NCBI GenBank assembly: GCA_026397575.1
Contig: JAPLUP010000403.1
Coordinates: forward strand, 1 to 6,231
Length of the DNA stretch: 6,231 nt
DNA from: Candidatus Zixiibacteriota bacterium
GTDB lineage: Bacteria > Zixibacteria > MSB-5A5 > CAIYYT01
Direction of reading: 5' to 3'
Shown: piece after piece, positions 1-5,565 of the stretch
Layout: each line of letters starts with the position of its first letter
How positions within the stretch are numbered: position 1 is the stretch's first letter
Program-made: the position numbers and the translations under genes
The notes under the pieces: generated by a model
Databases searched by the model: none
The model's input: the letters and a program-made list of their open reading frames with translations, nothing else
What the model was told of the DNA's origin: nothing

Positions 1-2
1 GC

Positions 3-716
3 TGCGCCTATGTGACGGGGACCACGTTTTCGAGCAATTTCCCACTGAAAAATCCTTTTCCGGGGAGCAAAGCAGGCTATTATGACGCCTTTGTTACTAA
101 GCTGTCGACTGACGGCAATTCCCTCATCTACAGCACTTACTTAGGCGGCTCCTATGATGACATAGCCAATGGCCTGGCAGTCGACACCTCCGGATTCGTC
201 TATGTGATGGGATTAACTGGTTCAATTAATTTCCCGCTGCAAAGCCCGTTTCAAGAGAGTTTTGCAGGCGCCGCTGACGCTTTCGTCACCAAGCTGTCGC
301 CTGACGGCAATTTCCTTGTCTATAGCACCTACTTAGGTGGCGATAGTTACGACTGGGCTTACGGCCTGGCTGTCGACGGCTCCGGCAACGCCTATGTGAC
401 GGGAGAGACTGAGTCGAGCGATTTCCCGCTGCAAAACCCATTTCAGGGGAGTTTCGCAGGCGGCTATGGTGACGCCTTTGTGACCAAGCTGAGTTGGACG
501 CCCGACTATCACTGTGGCGATGTCAACACCGATGAACAAATTGACTTGAGAGACGCGGTGTTCTTGATCAACTACATCTTCGTCAGTGGGCCTGCACCGC
601 AGTCACTCTCATTAGCGGACGTCAATTGCAGCGGTAGCATTAACATTGCTGACGTGGTTCGCCTGATCAATTACATTTTCGCCGGCGGACCAGCGCCGTG
701 TGCGGCATGTAAGTAG
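3..716 (+). CDS. SBBP-repeat beta-propeller protein with C-terminal type I dockerin (5' end missing)
   Basis: The reading frame is open from the window edge; the upstream codons give C-A-Y before V-T-G, matching the later A-Y-V-T-G repeat, so the apparent GTG start at 12 is internal. Counting that valine as residue 1, the repeat unit D-A-F-V-T-K-L recurs at residues 25, 89 and 154 (period 64-65), each followed by S-x-DGN, Y-S-T-Y-L-G-G and G-L-A-V-D. This is the SBBP beta-propeller pattern. Residues 168-234 form a dockerin with two calcium loops, D170-D181 and D203-D214, each followed by a L-I-N-Y-I-F helix and a G-P-A-P turn. Four cysteines (168, 206, 230, 233) lie in or beside it and could form disulfides. 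The protein is probably exported and attached or displayed through the dockerin, but no cohesin partner is visible. The fold call is firm; the ligand is unknown. Confidence 0.93.
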   Translation, partial: CAYVTGTTFSSNFPLKNPFPGSKAGYYDAFVTKLSTDGNSLIYSTYLGGSYDDIANGLAVDTSGFVYVMGLTGSINFPLQSPFQESFAGAADAFVTKLSPDGNFLVYSTYLGGDSYDWAYGLAVDGSGNAYVTGETESSDFPLQNPFQGSFAGGYGDAFVTKLSWTPDYHCGDVNTDEQIDLRDAVFLINYIFVSGPAPQSLSLADVNCSGSINIADVVRLINYIFAGGPAPCAACK

Positions 717-728
717 GGCAACATAATA

Positions 729-749
729 CGGCAGGTGAGACGACTGCCG
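729..749. other. Short hairpin after the dockerin gene
   Basis: A perfect 6-bp stem, CGGCAG (729-734) with CTGCCG (744-749), and a 9-base loop lies 12 bases after the stop codon. No T-run follows on either strand, so it is not a canonical intrinsic terminator. It may protect the 3' end of the mRNA or be chance. Confidence 0.3.
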
Positions 750-760
750 CGCACAGAACC

Positions 761-794
761 CAGTCCTGGAGCTCAAACTCGCTTCGGTCTTGAC
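761..794 (+). repeat. Degenerate REP-like hairpin copy, opposite orientation to the copy at 961-994
   Basis: The reverse complement of 772-794 matches 19 of 23 bases of the perfect palindrome at 961-983, including its three-base loop, and the flank 761-771 matches a further 7 of 11. The tetranucleotide GGAG (768-771) directly precedes the palindrome on this strand, as in REP elements. The arms are no longer perfectly complementary, so this looks like a decayed copy. Confidence 0.5.
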
Positions 795-828
795 GTTCTT
801 TGTTGAGCCGAATTCGCTACTCCCGCGG

Positions 829-852
829 GACAGGCAGGAATACCTATCCTAC
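829..852 (-). repeat. REP-like element: GTAG followed by wobble-paired hairpin
   Basis: Read on the minus strand, GTAG (852-849) is followed at once by GATAGGTA, loop TTCC, then TGCCTGTC. The eight stem positions all pair if two G-U wobbles are allowed. The order GTAG plus hairpin is the same as at 961-987, although the stem sequence is different. A perfect 10-base palindrome (TCCCGCGGGA, 821-830) abuts it. Confidence 0.45.
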
Positions 853-902
853 CACGACAGTTCTGCCCCATGCAGACCGCTGTAGAGTTCACGTCGTAGA
901 GA

Positions 903-929
903 ACGTCAAGCCGGAAGTCGGCTTGACGT
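903..929. repeat. Perfect 11-bp hairpin, REP-like family member
   Basis: ACGTCAAGCCG (903-913) pairs perfectly with CGGCTTGACGT (919-929) around a five-base loop. Compared with the hairpin at 961-983, the outer GTCAA/TTGAC is kept while the inner stem changes on both arms (AACC/GGTT becomes GCC/GGC), a covariation that preserves pairing. GTAG tetranucleotides sit close by at 896-899 and 928-931. It lies between two convergent genes. No T-run follows, so it is not a classic terminator. Confidence 0.55.
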
Positions 930-960
930 AGAAGGCTACAAGAGGGGAGAAAGAAGGGGT

Positions 961-994
961 GTCAAAACCGAAGCGGTTTTGACCTACAAAACTT
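961..994 (-). repeat. Perfect palindromic repeat, copy 1 (REP-like, downstream of tpl)
   Basis: GTCAAAACCG (961-970), loop AAG, CGGTTTTGAC (974-983): a perfect 10-bp stem. On the minus strand GTAG (987-984) immediately precedes it, the arrangement typical of REP sequences. The 34 bases 961-994 match 2509-2542 at 30 of 34 positions, in the same orientation. Three of the four differences are in the loop. It begins 28 bases past the stop of the minus-strand lyase gene and has no T-run, so a role in mRNA 3'-end protection or as a mobile repeat is likelier than plain termination. Confidence 0.7.
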
Positions 995-1011
995 TACAGC
1001 GAGTCGGGGGT

Positions 1012-2415
<1,404 letters not shown>

Positions 2416-2429
2416 TCAGATGAACCAGG

Positions 2430-2445
2430 CTCAACAAATGTCGAG
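2430..2445. promoter_or_regulatory. Candidate operator dyad at the tpl transcription start
   Basis: CTCAACA, two bases, TGTCGAG: seven-base arms with one mismatch. It covers the start point expected from the promoter at 2448-2476 and lies about 30 bases before the tpl ATG. This is where a repressor would block initiation. Enteric tpl is activated by TyrR at sites of the TGTAAA-N6-TTTACA type; this dyad does not match that, so any regulator would differ. Confidence 0.35.
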
Positions 2446-2447
2446 GG

Positions 2448-2476
2448 ATAATAGCGAACAGGGGTGATTCAGGCAA
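2448..2476 (-). promoter_or_regulatory. Predicted sigma70-type promoter of tpl
   Basis: On the minus strand TTGCCT (-35, 4 of 6 to consensus; 2476-2471) is separated by exactly 17 bases from TATTAT (-10, 5 of 6; 2453-2448). The expected start near 2441 gives a leader of about 40 bases to the tpl ATG at 2400. Spacing, hexamers and position agree; there is no experimental support. Confidence 0.55.
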
Positions 2477-2506
2477 GATATATGTCTGAGTTAAAGGCAG
2501 TTCTAC

Positions 2507-2542
2507 AGGTCAAAACCGTTTCGGTTTTGACCTATAAAACTT
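2507..2542 (-). repeat. Perfect palindromic repeat, copy 2 (REP-like, upstream of tpl)
   Basis: AGGTCAAAACCG (2507-2518), loop TTT, CGGTTTTGACCT (2522-2533): a perfect 12-bp stem. The shared 34 bases (2509-2542) match copy 1 at 30 of 34. On the minus strand the preceding tetranucleotide is ATAG rather than GTAG. It lies 37 bases past the stop of the transporter gene and upstream of the tpl promoter, so it could insulate the two units. No T-run follows the stem. Confidence 0.7.
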
Positions 2543-2570
2543 CCGGTCGATGCGGAAATACCACCATTTA

Positions 2571-3605
2571 CTACTGGTGCCCGTGCCGATGGTGCAGGTC
2601 TGGCCAGTGTGGATGGCGATGGGTCATTTGTTCATGTTTGTGTTTGTGAGTATGGCGACCAGACACTGCTTCTAAATGTTCATGCCCGTGATGGCCATCA
2701 TCGTGCCGATGAACATGCTCATGTTTCTGCTCTTGCTCTTCGTGAGTATGTTCGTGCTCGTGTTTGTCACGGAACACCAGAAATAGTGACCCGGCCAGAA
2801 TTGCACCGGCTGCCAGTTGAATGATGGTAATTGGCTCACTCAGAAAAGCGACGGACAGAACTACTCCAAAAAACGGGCTCGCTGCAAAAAACATCTGCCC
2901 GCGAGTAGCGCCGATGTTTTGCGCTGCAGTGATATACAACATGATGCTGGCGCCGTAACAGATGATCCCTACGCCAAGCGCCGCAACCGTTGTTGCCGCC
3001 GTTCCCGAAAAGTCCTGTGTGATCAGGCCGATAGTCAGATTAACGGACCCAGCCACCAGCCCTTTCCAAAAGGTGCTTTGCGCCGGGGTGATGCCATCAA
3101 TCAGTGCGGTGAAGTTGTTGTCGAATCCCCAGCAAGCGCACGCACCCATGACCAACAACCCTGCGGAAATTCCTGCAGCTTGCTCACCAACAGAGAGCAT
3201 TATTCCAGCGGCGAGCACGCCAGCTATGCCTATCCATCCGAATCTCCCTAAGTGATCGCGGAACAAAACGGTCCCGAGGATCGCAGTGGCCGCCAGTTCT
3301 AAGGGCATCCATAGAGAAACCGATGCCGCTGAAGCGGCCTTGAGTCCCAGCAACAGCAACAGCGGCGCTAGAACACCGCCGAAAAACACCGCGCCGATAA
3401 GACGAATCCGGTTCTTGCGGTCCATCTGCCACGGGAGCGTGTAAGGTACCTTGCGGAAGGCCGGTCCGGAAGCTCCGACGGCTGCTCCCAGGTACAAAAG
3501 ACCCGCCAGTTGGAATGCGTCGAAGGACGAAAGGAGAGCTTTGCTTAACGGTGTCGCCGCTCCAAACAATGCCGCTGAAAGTAATGCGAGCAATACGTAA
3601 AGCAT
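2571..3605 (-). CDS. DMT/EamA-family transporter with histidine-rich C-terminal tail
   Basis: The 344-residue inner-membrane protein has about ten hydrophobic segments (roughly 2-20, 31-48, 67-89, 95-115, 122-139, 145-160, 177-196, 203-225, 236-254, 260-278), forming two EamA halves. F-G-A-A-T-P-L near the start and C-W-G-F-D-N-N at 158-164 fit a DMT subgroup. Residues 281-344 form a soluble tail with 23 histidines in 64 residues, including H-E-H-E-H-T-H and an end of the form H-P-H-W-P-D-L-H-H-R-H-G-H. Such tails bind Zn, Ni, Co or Cu in metal transporters, so a metal-linked efflux role is inferred; the substrate is unknown. The ATG at 3605 has no clear ribosome binding site, but starts four bases after a leader ORF ends (3609-3644), which suggests coupled translation. 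It follows the ChrB-domain gene on the same strand, probably in one transcript. From memory, similar His-tailed DMT proteins occur in other bacteria. Confidence 0.9.
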   Translation of the reverse strand: MLYVLLALLSAALFGAATPLSKALLSSFDAFQLAGLLYLGAAVGASGPAFRKVPYTLPWQMDRKNRIRLIGAVFFGGVLAPLLLLLGLKAASAASVSLWMPLELAATAILGTVLFRDHLGRFGWIGIAGVLAAGIMLSVGEQAAGISAGLLVMGACACWGFDNNFTALIDGITPAQSTFWKGLVAGSVNLTIGLITQDFSGTAATTVAALGVGIICYGASIMLYITAAQNIGATRGQMFFAASPFFGVVLSVAFLSEPITIIQLAAGAILAGSLFLVFRDKHEHEHTHEEQEQKHEHVHRHDDGHHGHEHLEAVSGRHTHKHKHEQMTHRHPHWPDLHHRHGHQ

Positions 3606-3608
3606 AAG

Positions 3609-3644
3609 TCATAGGATAACAATTGTTCGCGCACTCAACAACAT
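3609..3644 (-). CDS. 11-residue leader ORF in frame with the transporter
   Basis: ATG at 3644 opens M-L-L-S-A-R-T-I-V-I-L and stops at TGA (3611-3609). A purine-rich GGGGTGAG lies four bases before the ATG. The same frame continues with CTT and then the transporter's own ATG at 3605, so one TGA separates the leader from the transporter. It may be a translational-coupling leader, since the transporter lacks its own ribosome binding site. Other possibilities are a genuinely longer transporter start broken by a stop mutation or sequencing error, or chance. A 10-base palindrome (AACAATTGTT, 3618-3627) lies inside it. Confidence 0.35.
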   Translation of the reverse strand: MLLSARTIVIL

Positions 3645-3669
3645 GAACTCACCCCAGTCCTTTCTTGAG

Positions 3670-4110
3670 TCAGCCCTTCTCCCGCGCCACGGCCAATCTG
3701 CACCACGCGTACAGAGCATCATAAACCTCAAACTGCCGCTGGAGATTTTCATAGTCATCAGGGTAGCGAATGCTGAAACCAACGGCGATCGCTTCCAGAC
3801 CGGGCGCGATTGGGTCTGAGGAAAGATCTTCCTCTACATCCGCCGCGTGCACAATCTTGGCCAAGCGCAGAAGCGCTTTGTCCTTCAATTGATATTTCTT
3901 GATGATTGATTCAAACGAACAACAATCGTCGACATGGCCTAATTCAACTCCCGGAATGTCGAATGCCGTCGCATTCTCCTGCTCTGCTCGCTCTTTGACT
4001 TGTGATTCGGGTACAAACATGAATTCAGCGTCACTGTCAACAAAACGGCTGATGAGCCATGGACAGGCAACACGGTCGACGTGCACATGTGATCGAGTGA
4101 TCCATATCAT
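3670..4110 (-). CDS. Chromate-resistance protein, stand-alone ChrB C-terminal-type domain
   Basis: The 146-residue protein is cytoplasmic (no signal or membrane segment). It shows the marks of the ChrB C-terminal domain family (Chrome_Resist, PF09828): a start W-I-T-R then V-D-R-V-A-C-P-W-L-I-S-R-F (11-23), F-D-I-P-G-V-E-L-G-H (50-59), C63-C64-S-F, and Y-D-A-L-Y-A-W-C-R (130-138). Conserved His and Cys (H59, C16, C63, C64, C137) could bind metal. Full ChrB proteins carry an extra N-terminal domain and regulate the chromate efflux pump ChrA; this one has only the C-terminal domain. I chose ATG 4110 over the more distal ATG 4185 because AGGTGA precedes it closely, the family begins at this point, and the distal start would run into the predicted promoter. 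The next gene downstream, 64 bases away, is the His-tailed transporter, probably co-transcribed. Family is clear; biochemical role and substrate (chromate or another metal) are not. Confidence 0.88.
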   Translation of the reverse strand: MIWITRSHVHVDRVACPWLISRFVDSDAEFMFVPESQVKERAEQENATAFDIPGVELGHVDDCCSFESIIKKYQLKDKALLRLAKIVHAADVEEDLSSDPIAPGLEAIAVGFSIRYPDDYENLQRQFEVYDALYAWCRLAVAREKG

Positions 4111-4172
4111 ATTTTCACCTTTCGGGTCAAAATTGCGCAGTGACTTGTTAAGACGGTCTGCAACTAGCCTGT

Positions 4173-4201
4173 ACAGTAGTACCATGGTCCCACACTGTCA
4201 A
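4173..4201 (-). promoter_or_regulatory. Possible promoter of the ChrB-domain/transporter unit
   Basis: On the minus strand a perfect -35 hexamer TTGACA (4201-4196) is followed after 17 bases by TACTGT (4178-4173), which matches the -10 consensus at only 3 of 6. A weak -10 with a perfect -35 and palindromes between them would suit a regulated promoter. Expected leader is about 55 bases to the ATG at 4110. Confidence 0.4.
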
Positions 4202-4235
4202 GTCAAAGCCATTCTGTCGCTTCTAGGTCACCCGT

Positions 4236-4307
4236 ACTGTGCCCAGCTGGAGATCCAGTTTTTTTGTAGCGCATCAGTGCAAGAACATTCCCCGCACCTG
4301 TTAGTAA
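4236..4307 (-). repeat. Diverged repeat, copy A (possible gene remnant)
   Basis: The core 4265-4307 matches 4958-5000 at 31 of 43 ungapped positions. Read on the minus strand from 4307, both copies translate in the same frame to related peptides (here L-L-T-G-A-G-N-V-L-A-L-M-R-Y-K-K, then T-G-S-P-A-G-H-S). The only length difference, six bases, keeps that frame. This suggests two fragments of one former coding sequence, or a dispersed repeat. Function unknown. Confidence 0.45.
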
Positions 4308-4388
4308 GAGGGCGTTGTCACCGATCTGGCGGAAGTGTGGTTGTAGCCGCGCCCGACGATGGTCAGCGGTCTCCGGCGAATAATGACA

Positions 4389-4414
4389 GAAGCTCAACCC
4401 TGAGGTTGAGCTTC
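4389..4414 (-). terminator. Perfect 11-bp hairpin downstream of the 97-residue gene
   Basis: GAAGCTCAACC (4389-4399), loop CTGA, GGTTGAGCTTC (4404-4414). It begins 35 bases after the stop of the minus-strand gene ending at 4450. The bases that follow on that strand (TGTCATTATT) are T-rich but not a clean run, so it is at best a weak intrinsic terminator. Its CTCAACC/GGTTGAG core recalls the hairpins near tpl, so it may belong to the same REP-like family. Confidence 0.45.
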
Positions 4415-4449
4415 CATACGAGCCTGTCTTAGAATCTTGGGGAGTTTTT

Positions 4450-4743
4450 TTAGAAATTGACGTAGAAATCCCAGTTGGCGCAGATTTCGCGGGCTTTGCC
4501 GACTGGGACATAAGGATCCTCACTGATCTTGGTAACGAAGCATTGTTCAGTGCTACAGATGTTCAGCGTCGGGCTGTGACCCGGAGCAAGACCCTCTTCC
4601 GGGATGCGCCATAGCCAACCGGTCTGATGGCAATAGTAAGAGCCGGGCTCTGACATCTCGTTAAACGGAACCGTCACACTTCTGCGAGTCGTCCTGGTTC
4701 CCTCAGAATTCGCCTGGAAAGCGGCTGTGCGTCTTCCTGCCAT
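4450..4743 (-). CDS. Small protein of unknown function (97 residues)
   Basis: I do not recognise a characterised family. The ATG at 4743 has a strong ribosome binding site, GGAGG (4748-4752) four bases upstream. The open frame extends further upstream to 5016, but that part is compositionally unlike protein and includes repeat copy B, so the short start is preferred. The first 20 or so residues are polar, low-complexity and rich in Thr and Arg. The rest looks like a compact domain: P-G-S-Y-Y-C (33-38), T-G-W-L-W-R-I-P-E-E (41-50), A-P-G-H-S-P (53-58), V-T-K-I-S-E-D-P-Y-V-P (70-80) and V-N-F at the very end. C38, C63, C68 and C88 are present. There is no signal peptide or membrane segment, so it is probably cytoplasmic. 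The motif-like texture suggests a conserved family. It is followed by a hairpin at 4389-4414. Confidence 0.75.
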   Translation of the reverse strand: MAGRRTAAFQANSEGTRTTRRSVTVPFNEMSEPGSYYCHQTGWLWRIPEEGLAPGHSPTLNICSTEQCFVTKISEDPYVPVGKAREICANWDFYVNF

Positions 4744-4934
4744 GTTTCCTCCATTCAGTAGTCGAAAAGTTTGCAGCTCGATATCCGTGCTGTGAATGAC
4801 AGCGCTCGTGCTCTTAACTATCGGCAAGGGCAAGCGTATCTTGACTGTGTCGTATTGTATTTGTATTGCACAACGAATTCTCCGCTGCGGCAGGTCATGC
4901 GTCCGGCGTCTCTCTACTGACCGATCCAGCATCA

Positions 4935-5000
4935 ACTTACGCCAGCCGGGTCCCTTCTGTAGAGCCTCACTGCAGAAGTATTCTCCGCATCTATTAGCAG
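4935..5000 (-). repeat. Diverged repeat, copy B (possible gene remnant)
   Basis: Partner of 4236-4307, in the same orientation and on the other side of the 97-residue gene. From 5000 on the minus strand it reads L-L-I-D-A-E-N-T-S-A-V-R-L-Y-R-R-D-P-A-G-V-S and then a stop codon. The N-x-x-A-x-x-x-Y pattern is shared with copy A. It vaguely recalls the end of a GNAT acetyltransferase, but too little remains to say. Confidence 0.45.
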
Positions 5001-5020
5001 CGTAGGTCGAGCGCACCCAG

Positions 5021-5048
5021 CCCGCCCCGTATTCGTGTCAACGGCGGG
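5021..5048 (-). terminator. GC-rich hairpin just after the secreted-protein gene
   Basis: CCCGCC (5021-5026) can pair with GGCGGG (5043-5048), and the inner CCGT/ACGG offers an alternative register. It starts two bases past the TAG stop of the minus-strand gene. There is no T-run, so termination is uncertain. Confidence 0.3.
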
Positions 5049-5050
5049 GG

Positions 5051-5485
5051 CTACTTGCCGTCGCCTTGTTCGGCCCGTTTCGTCGATGACGCGTCGCTAC
5101 GCATTTCCATCCGCTGATGCTCTTCGCTCCAACTGGTTGTTCTGCCGTCTATGACATAGCTCTGAACATCAATCGTGTTTGCGTTAGGGTAATAGGTACC
5201 CTTGACAGCCATTTTCATCTCAGGTCGCCCGCCGCCCTGAATCAAGGCCTTCCCGCGATCATTGTCAAGGAAGAACAGATACTTGCCGCTGTCGAGCCTT
5301 AGACAATGACGGTGACCGAGGTCTTCGCATTCCGCCGGGGGACGGTTAACTAGTCCCGCCAGGTCGCAATTCAGACAGGTCCAAGTACCGGTAAAGGTCT
5401 TCTGTTCCGTCTTCGGCTGCGCAACTGCCACTGCAGCAAAAAGCAGCAGCATCACTAGCGTCTTCCACGTCATTTGATAAATCAT
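5051..5485 (-). CDS. Secreted Cys/His-containing protein of unknown function
   Basis: The 144-residue product starts at ATG 5485, chosen because GGAGG (5490-5494) lies four bases upstream and the next residues form a clear Sec signal peptide: a hydrophobic core V-M-L-L-L-F-A-A-V-A-V-A ending near residue 22 before Q-P-K-T. The longer frame to 5587 would bury the signal. The mature part has W-T-C-L-N-C (36-40 region, C37 and C40), C53, and G-H-R-H-C (57-61) followed by L-R-L-D-S-G-K-Y-L-F-F-L-D-N-D, then a beta-rich segment V-K-G-T-Y-Y-P-N-A-N-T-I-D-V (94-107). Four Cys and two His within 25 residues suggest a metal site or two disulfides. The tail from about 125 is polar and probably disordered. 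The protein is predicted periplasmic or extracellular. I recognise a pattern of small exported domains with this layout but no function. The ribosome binding site is almost the same as that of the gene at 4450-4743. Confidence 0.82.
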   Translation of the reverse strand: MIYQMTWKTLVMLLLFAAVAVAQPKTEQKTFTGTWTCLNCDLAGLVNRPPAECEDLGHRHCLRLDSGKYLFFLDNDRGKALIQGGGRPEMKMAVKGTYYPNANTIDVQSYVIDGRTTSWSEEHQRMEMRSDASSTKRAEQGDGK

Positions 5486-5525
5486 GCTTCCTCCAATGAG
5501 ATTTTTGTTACAACGATGCCTACGT

Positions 5526-5540
5526 AGACTTAAATAGTCT
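5526..5540. promoter_or_regulatory. Possible operator dyad upstream of the secreted-protein gene
   Basis: AGACT, TAAAT, AGTCT: perfect 5-base arms with an AT-rich centre, 41-55 bases before the ATG at 5485, in the region where the promoter should be. The minus strand carries TATTTA across the centre, a poor -10. Short enough to be chance. Confidence 0.25.
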
Positions 5541-5565
5541 TGGTTGTGATACGAATGTGGAAACG

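Larger units (their letters stand above)
4111..4449. other. Non-coding stretch between the ChrB-domain gene and the 97-residue gene
   Basis: No convincing gene. It holds a predicted promoter for the ChrB-domain gene (4173-4201), one copy of a diverged repeat (4236-4307) and a strong hairpin (4389-4414). Two small palindromes, CTGTACAG (4169-4176) and ACCATGGT (4181-4188), lie at and next to the -10 of that promoter and could be operator sites. The short open frames here have atypical composition and no ribosome binding site. Confidence 0.6.
4744..5050. other. Non-coding stretch between two small minus-strand genes
   Basis: It contains repeat copy B (4935-5000), a GTAG-led fragment GTAGGTCGAGCGC (5002-5014) that resembles one arm of the REP-like elements, and a GC hairpin (5021-5048). 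The promoter of the 97-residue gene must lie here or upstream. A TACAAT -10-like hexamer exists at 4859-4854 on the minus strand, but without a convincing -35. Confidence 0.5.

Noticed and set aside
12..495. Period of about 192-195 bases in the first gene as a DNA-level satellite
   Set aside because: The periodicity is fully explained by the 64-65-residue SBBP protein repeat.
761..994. CRISPR array formed by the repeated hairpins
   Set aside because: Copies vary in sequence and orientation, spacing is irregular, and no cas genes are present.
3184..3612. Minus-strand frame of 142 codons overlapping the transporter start
   Set aside because: Out-of-frame shadow of the transporter; composition rich in Arg and Ser with no membrane segments or motif. 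Its ATG overlaps the leader TGA by chance.
3613..3625. GGATAACAATTG resembles half of a lac operator
   Set aside because: Only one half-site is present, there is no LacI-family gene, and the match is short. Treated as chance; the palindrome AACAATTGTT is noted under the leader ORF.
4111..4185. Longer start (ATG 4185) for the ChrB-domain protein
   Set aside because: It would add 25 residues with no family counterpart, starts inside ACCATGGT next to the predicted promoter, and lacks a good ribosome binding site.
4203..4523. Minus-strand frame of 106 codons partly overlapping the 97-residue gene
   Set aside because: Low-complexity Ser/Lys-rich N-terminus read out of frame through a real gene, no ribosome binding site. 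Only its last part is of interest, as repeat copy A.
4744..5016. N-terminal extension of the 97-residue protein to an ATG at 5016
   Set aside because: Composition is unlike a protein, the stretch contains repeat copy B, and the internal ATG at 4743 has a strong ribosome binding site.
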